Positions 44,815 through 53,540 of a stretch of 64,000 bases of DNA are shown piece by piece (within the stretch, counting starts at the first letter, position 1; every line of letters begins with the position of its first letter). The notes beneath the pieces were generated by a model. That model ran no database searches. It had not been told where the DNA came from and worked only from the letters and a program-made list of their open reading frames with translations. The translations under genes and the position numbers were made by a program. The DNA is from Deltaproteobacteria bacterium HGW-Deltaproteobacteria-6 (GTDB lineage: Bacteria > Desulfobacterota > Syntrophia > Syntrophales > Smithellaceae), in assembly GCA_002840435.1 (NCBI GenBank), contig PHAT01000003.1, positions 1 to 64,000 on the forward strand, in the 5' to 3' direction.

Positions 44815-47190
44815 TCACTTTCTATTGCTTATCAATGCCTCCTCAAAATCAACGGGGTAATGCGTCTTTAGATATGCCGTTTGATAAGAGATCATTGAAT
44901 AGGAGGTGCTATGAGACTTATTGAAACCATATTTGGCAAATGTTTCCATCTTGTTCCAGACTGCTTTAGCTTGATTTTCGTTTATCAGTTGTTCTTTAGC
45001 TCGTGCTAGGAATTTAAGCTTACCTTTTTCAATTTCTACGCTTCTTCCCTTGCTCAGCAATTTGCGCAATGTATTGGCTTCGGCCATTGTATAGCCACCT
45101 ATAACATTGGCAATTTGCATGACCTGTTCCTGATAAAGGATGATTCCATATGTTTCTTTTAAAATGGGTTCAAGCTGTGGCAGTTCATAAGTGATTTTTA
45201 TTTTGCCATTTTTACGATTGACAAATTCAGTTATTATTTTCATTGGATCCGGACGGTATACAGCAATTAAAGCCATCAAATCTTCAAAATGATCCGGTTT
45301 AAACTTGATCAGAAGTGCCTTGATTCCGGGATTTTCAAACTGAAAAACACCATCGGTATCGCCTTTCATCAGCAGGTCATATGTTTCTGCATCATCGAGT
45401 GGCAAGTTATAAATGTCAATTTCAATTCCTTTTGATTTTTTGATTAAATTCAAGGTGTTTTTAATTACAGTTAGTGCCTTGAGCCCCAAGAAATTAAACA
45501 TCGTCAGTCCGACTGCCTCAATATCTCTCATAGTGAATTGAGAAACAATATCGTCGTTCTGTGCAAACAGGGGGACAGTTTCAACCAAAGGCGTTTCTGA
45601 AATAACAGCACATGTTTCGTGAATAGATGAATGGCGGTTAAGGCCTTCCAAAATTAGTGAAAGTGACAGTAGCTTGTCAATTTGAGGATTCATCTTGCAT
45701 TCCTCGGCAAATCTGGGCTCCATTTTTAAAGTATCTGCAAGAGAGATATTAAAGACATTCGGTACCAGCTTAACAATCTTGTCCACAACGCCATAAGGAA
45801 TGTTCATTACTCTGCCTACGTCATGGATAACCGCTTTGGCCGTCATTTTTTCAAACATTACAATTTTGGAGACCTTATTTCTGCCATATTTTGTTGTTAC
45901 ATATTTGATTAATTTCTCCACCCCTTCCTGACAAAAATCAATATCTATATGCGGCATACTGATATTATTGAGATTCAGAAATCCTTCAAAATATAAATTG
46001 TACCGAATAGGGTCGATATCAGTGATTCTGAGAGCATAAGCGAGAAGACTTCCAGCAACAGAACCACGTCCCGGTCCTACCGGTATATCATGGCGTTTGG
46101 CATAATTGACGTAATCAGACACTATTAGAAAATAGCCTGAAAACCCCAATTTTTTAATAATCTCCAACTCTGTATGCATGCGTTTATTATATTTTTCCCG
46201 AACAACAGCCGCTCCCTCATTTTGGTATTTCATAATAGTGGGCAGAAGCTTTTCCAGCCCTTCCACGGCTTTGCGTTCCAGATAACATTCCGAAGTTTCC
46301 TCCGTATTTTTCAGCACGAAATTTGGTAAATAAAACTTATTAAATTCCAGTTCTAGATTGCACCTATCGGCAATGCTGACTGTATTGGCAATGGATTCCG
46401 GCATTGTAGCAAAAAGACTCTGCATTTCAGCTGGTGATTTGACATAAAATTGATCCGATGTTATCGGTATGCAGTCATTGCATTCAATGGTTTCTCCCTT
46501 CTGGATGCACACCAGAACATTGTAAGCTTCAGCATGTTCGGCATTTAGATAATGACAGTCATTAGTCGCGACTAGTGGAATGGACAGTTCCTCGCTCAGT
46601 TCAATCAAGCCCTGGTTGGCAATCTTCTGATCAGAAATGCCATGTTTCATGATTTCCAGGTAGAAATTGTCTTCACCGAATATTTTTCGATATTCACAGG
46701 CGACAATCCGCGCTTCATCCATGTTTCCCCGAACAATATTGGAAGCTATCTCGCCATACAGGCAGGCGCTCGATGCAATGAGTCCCTCAGAATACTGCCT
46801 AAGCAAATCTTTGTCCACACGCGGATGGCCACAAAAGCCTTCGATATGAGCGGCTGAGACCAGCTTCAGCAGGTTTTTATAACCCTGTATGTTTTTGGCA
46901 AGGAGAATTAAAGGACGTGTGGATTCAACGATGGTGGACTTCTGCTTATCAAAACGACTCCTGGGCGCGACGCAGATTTCGCAGCCGATGATCGGTTTGA
47001 TCCCGGTTTTTTGGGCCTGCTGATAAAACTGGATTGCACCAGAGAGATTGCCATGATCAGTCATGGCTATAGCAGCCATCTTATATTTTTTTGCCTTTTC
47101 GAAAAGATCAGTAAGACGAATGGTGCTGTCAAGGAGACTGTATTCCGTGTGAAGATGAAGGTGGACAAAATCTGCTTTTGCGTTTGCCAT
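44815..47190 (-). CDS. DNA polymerase III alpha subunit-like, C-terminally shortened
   Basis: A 791-aa replicative polymerase of the C family. It has the N-terminal PHP domain (HLHLHTEYSLLDS, MTDHGNLSGA), the palm with IDIDFCQEG and FEDLMALIAVYRPDPM (three catalytic acidic residues present; the usual RPGPM is RPDPM), and the finger ending at FNKSHSTSYSMISYQTAYLKTHYP. It stops there with ALISNRK. Full DnaE is about 1150 aa, so the HhH, clamp-binding motif, OB fold and tau-binding region are all missing. All three frames after the stop are broken, so this is no simple frameshift. Start ATG 47190 (TTG 47202 is possible). Last gene of a five-gene operon. Confidence 0.87.
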   Translation of the reverse strand: MANAKADFVHLHLHTEYSLLDSTIRLTDLFEKAKKYKMAAIAMTDHGNLSGAIQFYQQAQKTGIKPIIGCEICVAPRSRFDKQKSTIVESTRPLILLAKNIQGYKNLLKLVSAAHIEGFCGHPRVDKDLLRQYSEGLIASSACLYGEIASNIVRGNMDEARIVACEYRKIFGEDNFYLEIMKHGISDQKIANQGLIELSEELSIPLVATNDCHYLNAEHAEAYNVLVCIQKGETIECNDCIPITSDQFYVKSPAEMQSLFATMPESIANTVSIADRCNLELEFNKFYLPNFVLKNTEETSECYLERKAVEGLEKLLPTIMKYQNEGAAVVREKYNKRMHTELEIIKKLGFSGYFLIVSDYVNYAKRHDIPVGPGRGSVAGSLLAYALRITDIDPIRYNLYFEGFLNLNNISMPHIDIDFCQEGVEKLIKYVTTKYGRNKVSKIVMFEKMTAKAVIHDVGRVMNIPYGVVDKIVKLVPNVFNISLADTLKMEPRFAEECKMNPQIDKLLSLSLILEGLNRHSSIHETCAVISETPLVETVPLFAQNDDIVSQFTMRDIEAVGLTMFNFLGLKALTVIKNTLNLIKKSKGIEIDIYNLPLDDAETYDLLMKGDTDGVFQFENPGIKALLIKFKPDHFEDLMALIAVYRPDPMKIITEFVNRKNGKIKITYELPQLEPILKETYGIILYQEQVMQIANVIGGYTMAEANTLRKLLSKGRSVEIEKGKLKFLARAKEQLINENQAKAVWNKMETFAKYGFNKSHSTSYSMISYQTAYLKTHYPVDFEEALISNRK

Positions 47191-47202
47191 ATTTTTATCC
47201 AA

Positions 47203-47538
47203 TCAGTCTGAGTGATTTTTTATTTGACCCGTATTCGTTCCTATGGAAATGCAGCGATCATCCCAAAGTTCAGTCATGCCGAAGTCTTTAACATTAGTAA
47301 CTTCAAGTCTGGGAAGTCCTTGTTTGTCGAGCCAGGCGTGAATGAATTCAATTGCCGCTGGACCTTCAGAAGCTCGTGCAGTAAAGATTTTGACCTTTTT
47401 CCCTTCGCCTATCCAGCGCTGAACACGTTCAACCATAGGCGTGATCGGTTTCCCAATATGCTGGACTCCAATCCAGCCATGATATTCGGCCAGCGTTCCG
47501 TCCAGATCGACACCAATCCAGAATTCAATTTCACTCAT
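47203..47538 (-). CDS. Small HAD-like hydrolase
   Basis: A 111-aa protein with a HAD motif I WIGVDLDGTLAEY (D10 and D12), a Thr/Lys-bearing middle KVKIFTARASE and a terminal metal motif WDDRCISI. Small HAD-like proteins of this kind are frequent in phages and mobile elements and act on nucleotide or polynucleotide phosphates. It ends right before the shortened polymerase gene and starts behind GGAGA. Confidence 0.8.
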   Translation of the reverse strand: MSEIEFWIGVDLDGTLAEYHGWIGVQHIGKPITPMVERVQRWIGEGKKVKIFTARASEGPAAIEFIHAWLDKQGLPRLEVTNVKDFGMTELWDDRCISIGTNTGQIKNHSD

Positions 47539-47563
47539 GAATATATTGTCTCCGTTTTCAAAA

Positions 47564-48643
47564 TTATTGGGTAAAAGAACTGCTTACGAAAAGCTTTCCT
47601 TTCTTGTCTATATCAAGGATGGCTTTGTGAAAAACGACCGAACACAAATTATCTCTTTTCTTCAACTGAGCAAAAGCAACGTTAAGTCGATTAATTATGG
47701 GCTCTATCAAAAGGGGGTGAAAGTCTGGAGCAAGAAAGCAGGCATTTATTCTTTCTTTATTTTTGACCAGATTTGTAGAATCATAACAATCTTTATCTGA
47801 TGGCTTTTGGGTTCTAACATGCCCTGCTATCATATCGCGCACAATGGCTGTATAAAAGAGCAGCTCTGACAGAATGCCTAGCGGAGTATTCCCTTTCTTT
47901 TTAAGTTCAAATATCCAAAATGATTTTTCATCTCCTGAATCTGCTACCAAGTCCACGCAGGCCTTTTTTCCTGGAAAAAGAGCATTATCGTCAAGAACTG
48001 CGTCGTGAAACACGCAAGCAGGAAACTGGCGATAGATATCGCCAGTATTAAAGGAACTTACAAGACAGTCCTTATCCGCCCCACCTTTGCACAGCCGCCA
48101 CTCAATTTCTGTTTCGCTTAACTCGGATAGGTTTTTTGTAGGATTATCCTTGCCTTTCCCACGACCATTTTTACCAATGTTGCTTTGAAGCCTGCCTTCA
48201 TTTCGATATTTCGTATAGAGACAGTCACTATTTAGGCGTTCTTTTATTGGATCACTAAGTTCGAACCACGGTTCATGGCTCCCTTTGCCATATAGTGAGT
48301 CAAAGAAGCTAAGGCGAAACAAAAACCGTTGGTAATGCTGCCATGTTGTCTTATTTGTCTTATTTGTCTTATTTATTTTTGGAAATTCTACGGAGAACTT
48401 ATAACCTTTATATACAAATTCTTTCAAGACGAGTAACCAACCCTCAAATGCACTTACATTGCATTGCATGTTACTTTGAATCGCATTTTCATTGATACGT
48501 AATGTTATTTTTCCGCTTTCTTCAATTACTTCTATATCCCTTGGCCATTTGAGATTGGGGGTTTTTGTGTGTTTTGAGGGAAGTGGCATTGTTGCATATG
48601 CCTTCTTCATCTTTGTCTCCAATATTGATTTTTCAATTATCAT
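47564..48643 (-). CDS. Unknown protein with PD-(D/E)XK-like motif
   Basis: A 359-aa protein, not assigned to a family. Residues about 230-275 contain ACVDLVADS ... SFWIFELKKKG ... SELLFYTAIVRDM. This is the D-(10-15)-ExK arrangement of PD-(D/E)XK nucleases, followed by the usual helix. A 9-bp triplet repeat (48349-48375) encodes NKTNKTNKT. Start ATG 48643 follows AGAGGG. It is the third gene of the operon, 43 bp after the MBL gene. A nuclease role is inference from one motif. Confidence 0.6.
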   Translation of the reverse strand: MIIEKSILETKMKKAYATMPLPSKHTKTPNLKWPRDIEVIEESGKITLRINENAIQSNMQCNVSAFEGWLLVLKEFVYKGYKFSVEFPKINKTNKTNKTTWQHYQRFLFRLSFFDSLYGKGSHEPWFELSDPIKERLNSDCLYTKYRNEGRLQSNIGKNGRGKGKDNPTKNLSELSETEIEWRLCKGGADKDCLVSSFNTGDIYRQFPACVFHDAVLDDNALFPGKKACVDLVADSGDEKSFWIFELKKKGNTPLGILSELLFYTAIVRDMIAGHVRTQKPSDKDCYDSTNLVKNKERINACFLAPDFHPLLIEPIINRLNVAFAQLKKRDNLCSVVFHKAILDIDKKGKLFVSSSFTQ

Positions 48644-48686
48644 GTAAACCCTCTTGGCTAAAAATTAATGATATAATTTACTGAAG

Positions 48687-49925
48687 CTAAATAGTTGCGA
48701 TTTCACCATCTTTGAGCACCATCACATTTTTGAACTGTTGAAAGTAGGCATTTGCGTGTTCAGTATGCACCGGCACCAACATTTTCGGCTTCAGTGCTGC
48801 TGCATATGTTTTTAAATCTTCAACCGTCGCATGCCCACTGGTATGGGCATAGACAAAGTTGACGTGTGGATCGTTTCGATAGGCAGCTATGGCCTCAGCC
48901 CCATAATAATCCTTGTTCGAATATGAAAGATAACCGAGCCATTGCGAGTAGATGACGTTCGCTGGTTTTGTTGTCTTATACAAATCAATAATCTTGAAAT
49001 GAGACATTTTGCCGAAAAATAAGTAATCATGGGGATTGGTTTGGAGCTCTTCTTTATGGACACGATACTTGTAGAGGCGTTTGCGGAAATCGCCGAATAA
49101 TTCGGGATGTTTTTTGAGTGTATTGTCACGGCTATAAGAAGCGTAAACCTTAACCAATTCCCATTCCATATTAGGTACATTGTCAGATACGAGTTTGAGT
49201 TGTTCAAGGACCCAAGCCGTATATATGTCAATTACAATGGTCTTATGTGCCCGTATGCAGGCCCGGACAGCTGACGCAATCCGATCAATGTTCTGGGAAG
49301 ATGAAATGAGAAAAGTGATATTTTTCTGGTCTTTAATGGTTTCATATATTTTTTGTTCGACAGCTTCTTCTGTGGGGAATTTGTCATTACTTCGCTCAAG
49401 CATGGTTCCTTCCATAAAGAGCAGATCAATATCTTTGGGCGGTTTTTTAATGATATTATCAAAAAGGACTGATTTTCTACCATGCGCCCGGAAATCGCCA
49501 CTATAGAATATTCTCTTCCCTTCTGCCTCGATCAGAAAACCGTAAGCATCGGCGGCGGAATGATCGACAAGATATGGCGTAATTTTAAAGTCCCCCACTG
49601 AAAAGTGCTGCCAACTTTTGAAATAACGAAATTCGTTAGCGTGCAGTTTATTACTTAAAAGGATTCGCGTTGCATCAATAAGGTGTTTTCCCAACTCGCC
49701 TATATACACCGGTATGGACGGATCAAGGGTATCAATAAGGCCGAAATGATCCTGATGAGGATGGCTGATCAGAACAGCATCCGGTTTAAATGAAGATACA
49801 TCAAGTTTCCTGCTGTTCGCAGTTAGTGGCAACCCCAGATCAAGAAGGATCGTAGTATTTGCCGTCGAGAGTTGGATGCAAGTCCCGCCGATTTCCTGAG
49901 CGCCACGATGGATGATAATATTCAT
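48687..49925 (-). CDS. RNase J-like metallo-beta-lactamase-fold hydrolase
   Basis: A 412-aa protein. The zinc site is complete: SHPHQDHFG (H55, H57, D59, H60), VDHSAADAYGF, YSGDFRAHG, and a late HTSGHATVEDL with VPVHTEH. This arrangement matches the MBL/beta-CASP nuclease group that includes RNase J, but it is shorter than RNase J (about 550 aa) and lacks its C-terminal domain. It is translationally coupled (ATGA, 49922-49925) to an upstream 89-aa protein. Confidence 0.85.
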   Translation of the reverse strand: MNIIIHRGAQEIGGTCIQLSTANTTILLDLGLPLTANSRKLDVSSFKPDAVLISHPHQDHFGLIDTLDPSIPVYIGELGKHLIDATRILLSNKLHANEFRYFKSWQHFSVGDFKITPYLVDHSAADAYGFLIEAEGKRIFYSGDFRAHGRKSVLFDNIIKKPPKDIDLLFMEGTMLERSNDKFPTEEAVEQKIYETIKDQKNITFLISSSQNIDRIASAVRACIRAHKTIVIDIYTAWVLEQLKLVSDNVPNMEWELVKVYASYSRDNTLKKHPELFGDFRKRLYKYRVHKEELQTNPHDYLFFGKMSHFKIIDLYKTTKPANVIYSQWLGYLSYSNKDYYGAEAIAAYRNDPHVNFVYAHTSGHATVEDLKTYAAALKPKMLVPVHTEHANAYFQQFKNVMVLKDGEIATI

Positions 49926-50191
49926 TCGGTGATTACCAGAGTAACCTGTTCTTTGGCTGGTTCAATCTCGATCTTTTTCACAATGAATGGCCACTCATCA
50001 AAATTCATCTTTTCGTATGGCATTCTATTCGGTCCATCAAACAAACGCTGTACATCTTGCCAATGAATCTTTTTCGGCGGAAATGAACGCCCTTTTATTT
50101 CTTGCCGATTGGCAAACCGAACTTTAAGGGTAACGTTGCCATCACCACCTTGGAAAAGCTCATGGTACTCTGGTAGGTTATTTACACTCAT
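49922..50191 (-). CDS. Unknown 89-aa protein, first gene of the MBL-dnaE operon
   Basis: Not recognised. Small, with a beta-rich pattern (NVTLKVRFANRQEI, VKKIEIEPAKEQVTLVITE). Start ATG 50191 follows AAAGGAG. The stop overlaps the MBL start by 4 bp, so the products are probably made together, for example as a partner or inhibitor of the nuclease-like protein. Confidence 0.75.
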   Translation of the reverse strand: MSVNNLPEYHELFQGGDGNVTLKVRFANRQEIKGRSFPPKKIHWQDVQRLFDGPNRMPYEKMNFDEWPFIVKKIEIEPAKEQVTLVITE

Positions 50192-50216
50192 GGTCGCAGT
50201 CTCCTTTCACAATATT

Positions 50217-50244
50217 TAATTAACTTTACAGTTTATAAGTTCAA
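50217..50244 (-). promoter_or_regulatory. Possible promoter of the MBL-dnaE operon
   Basis: Minus strand TTGAAC (50244-50239), 16 bp, TAATTA (50222-50217). Both boxes are one or two bases off consensus. Confidence 0.4.
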
Positions 50245-50355
50245 CAATTCCACATGACAGATGAGATAACTCTGATACCTACCTTGTCTCGAAAAACGCA
50301 TAACATAACTGTTGCGGTTGTAATAAACATAACTAATGGATTTCATCAATAGCAG

Positions 50356-50403
50356 AACGACAACCGTATGTCGCATTATTTTTTAAGACATACGGTTGTC
50401 GTT
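50356..50403. promoter_or_regulatory. Perfect 17-bp inverted repeat between divergent units
   Basis: AACGACAACCGTATGTC (50356-50372) and its exact complement (50387-50403) are separated by 14 AT-rich bases. No T-run follows on either strand. It lies between the MBL operon and the WYL regulator, so it is a likely operator for that regulator. Confidence 0.65.
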
Positions 50404-50464
50404 TCACCGTTGATTTATAATAATAAACCAAATATGTAGGATCATAGTCAAAGGAGAATTAACA

Positions 50465-51403
50465 ATGAAGGCTACAGAAAACCCCAAAAAGCGCCTCATT
50501 CGCCTCGGTCAGATTCTTAAGATATTTATGGAACGAGAGAAGGTTTCCACAACTTGGCTGAGCAAACATTTTCAAACAACGCCAAGGACCATTCAAAGAG
50601 ATCTTATACTGCTAAAGGAAGCCGATTTTCCTTTAAATGAACCATTCCGCGGCAATTATCAAATCGACAAGACCCTATTAAAAAATTTTGATGTTTTTGA
50701 TGATACGGAACTTGCTATGGTTATTGCCATCAAGAATCTCGTCGGGCAACTTGGCGAACCATTTGAGCAGGCAGCGGGTGACATCTTTAATAAACTGTAT
50801 GAGGATGTGACTACCTCCCCGGTTTTCATCAAAATTGATGATTCCGTAATTTTAGACAAACGCCAGTTCAATAAGATTGTTAAAACTATTCGTGAAAAGA
50901 GGCAAGGGACATTTCTATATGAGGGCTTCTCTCATCATGAATTTAGCGTAGAACCTTATCGAGTCTGCTTCTTCGACGGATTCTGGTATCTAGTGGGAAA
51001 GGATCTTCGCGATCAACAATTTAAGCGGTATGCATTAGATAAGATCAAGGACTTCAAACCTCTTAATAAAAATTTCCGCTGCGTGCCAGCGCAGGTTGAC
51101 CGGATGCTAAAGGAAAGCGGCAATATCTGGTTTTCCGCGGAAAGAAATATTGAAGTCGTTGTAGAAGTTGATAAATCCTGCGCTCATTACTTTCGTCGCC
51201 GCAAGGTGCTTCCGCATCAGGAGATCAAGCAGGAGCTGACGGATGGCGCAATCATTGTTTCCTTCAAAGTAGGCAGCCTTGACGAAATAAAAAACACTAT
51301 TAAGGTTTGGCTACCCAATATCAAGATAATTCAACCGGAAGAGCTTAAAAATATATTTTTGAAAGATATGAAGGCATGGATCTCCTGGCAAAAGGAATCA
51401 TGA
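50465..51403 (+). CDS. HTH-WYL transcriptional regulator
   Basis: A 312-aa YafY/PafC-like protein. The N-terminal DeoR-type HTH is STTWLSKHFQTTPRTIQRDL (about residues 27-46). The WYL domain occupies about 145-225 (FEPYRVCFFDGFWYLVG has the motif as FWYLVG), and a WCX C-terminal part follows. These regulators sense nucleic-acid fragments or ligands and are frequent in defence and mobile loci. Start ATG 50465 follows AAAGGAG. It faces away from the MBL-dnaE operon across the 17-bp inverted repeat. Confidence 0.9.
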   Translation: MKATENPKKRLIRLGQILKIFMEREKVSTTWLSKHFQTTPRTIQRDLILLKEADFPLNEPFRGNYQIDKTLLKNFDVFDDTELAMVIAIKNLVGQLGEPFEQAAGDIFNKLYEDVTTSPVFIKIDDSVILDKRQFNKIVKTIREKRQGTFLYEGFSHHEFSVEPYRVCFFDGFWYLVGKDLRDQQFKRYALDKIKDFKPLNKNFRCVPAQVDRMLKESGNIWFSAERNIEVVVEVDKSCAHYFRRRKVLPHQEIKQELTDGAIIVSFKVGSLDEIKNTIKVWLPNIKIIQPEELKNIFLKDMKAWISWQKES

Positions 51404-51629
51404 TCATACAAATTAAACATGCTTATCATTCATTTTCAATCTCTACCACATCAACCGCACATTCCAACCTTAGCTGATATGCATTTGACGAGTCGATTTC
51501 ACGTGGTTTCTAATTGGTTTTCGACCTCAATTTGCGAATAGCCTTAAAAGCAACGAAAGAAGTGACTATTTTTTTCATTTAAGGTCTTGGTCAAATAAAT
51601 CGAATAATGCACTGAACGGCCTTTGACTT
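51404..51629. other. Intergenic region before the structured RNA
   Basis: AT-rich, no gene or clear signal seen. Confidence 0.5.
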
Positions 51630-51666
51630 AAAGTAACTGAAAGTAAATAAAAGTAGCGTAAAGTAA
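51630..51666 (+). repeat. Four AAAGTAA boxes with exact 10-bp period
   Basis: AAAGTAA at 51630, 51640, 51660 and AAAGTAG at 51650. The copies lie on one face of the helix and end 44 bp before a -35 box, the place of an activator array. They could also be replication iterons. Confidence 0.7.
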
Positions 51667-51710
51667 AACTTGGTAATTAATGTAATTATATGATTTTATT
51701 TAAATAATGC

Positions 51711-51738
51711 TTGAATGTTTTTATTTGTATGGTAAAAT
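51711..51738 (+). promoter_or_regulatory. Predicted promoter of the large structured RNA
   Basis: TTGAAT (51711-51716), 16 bp, TAAAAT (51733-51738) with an extended TG in front of the -10 box. Transcription would start near 51745. Confidence 0.7.
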
Positions 51739-51744
51739 ACAAAC

Positions 51745-52916
51745 AAATTATAAATTTCAGTAGACCGCTGAACACCACTGACAGGGTAGTGGGTCGGCAA
51801 CGAACAGTTAATTAGAAAGTCGAGAACCCCGTGAAAAATCTCGGCTGGTAAAGTTAAACGCGAACCTCTAACAAGAATCTGGGTGATAGAGGTGAAAAGT
51901 CGATAAGTAAATCAGAATATCTGTACCTGCGGGCGAATGTAATTTCAGGATAATTAAGAATTAGAAAAATGGTAGCTGCAACCTGCTGCGAACACCTCAA
52001 AAGTAAGCGGGCAGAATGATCATACAATTAGGCCCATGGGCTGCGAATACATAAAAAAGGTGGGAAAAACGAGGATCCTCTCGACCACCCTGCCATCACC
52101 GTCGCCAAGGAATCTGTCGACCTGTCGAAATAGCAAAATAATCCAAAAGCCGAAGCAAGAAACAAGATCACGCTTTCCCCTAAAGAATTTGCCGTTTTTT
52201 AGAGGGAGGGTCCAGCAGCGTCAATGACTGGTAAGCCAACTAGTTAAATAGCTGTCTGGGGAGACCGCGTGGTGCTGGGAAACCAGCCTGCCATGTGGGA
52301 ACGAGGGCTGCTCGCGAAGGCGAGCTTCTACTCACTATCTGATCGAATTCGGGCGACCGTGATGGTAATCGAGACGTGGTTTGAACCCACACAGGGGGCC
52401 GGCAGTAATGCCAGAACCCTGCCGGAAGGGGGATTTTGCATATCGTAAGACTTGCAAAAAAATAGCTCAACCCTTCAAGCACCCAAAAGCGTTAAGGCGG
52501 GGGTGCAATCCGGGACGGAATGTAAAGGCGCTAGGCCATAGCTGCTTCGAAGCATTATGCGTGACAAGAAATCCCCATAATGGGGAGAGTAAGGCGATTC
52601 TTCTGGATTCTATCGCTTAACCATAATGTGGATACGCAACGCCTAACCATTCCTTAACTCTTGATTATTTAAACGGGTAACCGCCGAACGGCTCACTGTA
52701 AGTGAGAGCGAGGCGGGAGAAGCATTGCTGATCACCGTTCGAGGACCAAGGCAGGGCAGTCTTAGTACAAGCCTGATCGGTTGGCGCCGATCAAGAGGGG
52801 CACGGGAAAGGCAATATCCGAGATCTGTTTTCTTGCAGCAATAGGGGAGTCTGGCAACTTCCCGCCCTCATTGAGGGAGAGCCGGGAGGCTGCCAAAAAT
52901 AACCGGGAGGTAAAAA
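51745..52916 (+). ncRNA. Candidate large structured RNA (about 1.15 kb)
   Basis: A gene-free stretch full of perfect local helices: ACCTCT 51864-51869 with 51888-51893; GGTGG 52059-52063 with 52085-52089; GCTGG-GAAA-CCAGC 52274-52287 (GNRA tetraloop); GCTCGC-GAAG-GCGAGC 52310-52325; CCGGCAG 52399-52405 with 52419-52425; TTTTGCA 52434-52440 with 52453-52459; GCACCC 52479-52484 with 52501-52506; TCCCCA 52572-52577 with 52581-52586; CCGCC/GGCGG 52681-52716 enclosing CTCAC/GTGAG; GATCGG 52775-52780 with 52787-52792; and a three-tier hairpin 52853-52894. It has higher GC than its surroundings. It starts at a strong promoter and leads straight into a 202-aa gene with a terminator after it. No group II domain V, rRNA or known riboswitch was recognised. 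Confidence 0.6.
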
Positions 52917-53525
52917 ATGGCAATTAGCAATTGGATTGAATTTACCACATTGATTCTAAATTTTTCTGGACATGGATACTTTGAGTATTCATCATTTAAA
53001 ATTCCAGAAAAGAAAATGAAAAAAGCAGAGCAGATTGATGAACTAATCATTAAAAAGTACCCGGAAGTCAAATACAATAAAGATAAAAGATACCGCTGTA
53101 AGAAAGCGGGACTGGCCAATTTTACCTATATTCGTTGGAATAATGTAGGCGTGATCTTACGAACTGCTGGTAACGTGCAGGCAAGGCACGACGCGGATAA
53201 GTTTATCAACCTTTGCGAGGTGCCCTTGACCTTTACCGTGGGAAGTATGATCGAGATAAAGATTGCTAAGGGCAAGGCAGGTCGTAAATTTACCGCGTTC
53301 CTGTCAAAACAATCTTTTCGCGAAATCAAGGCGATCCTAAGGGAAAATATAAGACACCACAGGATGGATATAGCAAAGATGTATTGGGATCACCTCGGAT
53401 CACTGCCAGCTTTTGGCGGAATTTTGGGACAGATTATGGAACTGTTTAAATGGCTAAAGGTGGAGACAAAGGTCGCAGGCGTGAAAAAGTGGATTTGGTG
53501 CCGGTTGGTGCTACGACCACTCTGA
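52917..53525 (+). CDS. Unknown basic 202-aa protein linked to the structured RNA
   Basis: Not recognised. Very basic (KYNKDKRYRCKKAG, KIAKGKAGRKF, REIKAILRENIRHHR), with an aromatic C-terminus; well suited to bind RNA. No reverse transcriptase, HNH, RuvC or LAGLIDADG motif. Start ATG 52917 follows GGGAGG at 52905-52910. That site repeats the octamer CCGGGAGG found in the 3' arm of the preceding hairpin (52882-52889 and 52903-52910), so the site may be masked by strand exchange. It ends 15 bp before a terminator. Confidence 0.75.
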   Translation: MAISNWIEFTTLILNFSGHGYFEYSSFKIPEKKMKKAEQIDELIIKKYPEVKYNKDKRYRCKKAGLANFTYIRWNNVGVILRTAGNVQARHDADKFINLCEVPLTFTVGSMIEIKIAKGKAGRKFTAFLSKQSFREIKAILRENIRHHRMDIAKMYWDHLGSLPAFGGILGQIMELFKWLKVETKVAGVKKWIWCRLVLRPL

Positions 53526-53540
53526 TCATGTTAGCACTTC

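Noticed and set aside
44700-44815. Frameshifted continuation of the DnaE-like gene
   Set aside because: All three minus-strand frames after the stop contain stops within a few codons and show no DnaE C-terminal motifs. The truncation looks real.
52036-52620. Short frames inside the structured region (63, 79 and 80 codons)
   Set aside because: No ribosome sites, no plausible protein features, and they cross stable hairpins.
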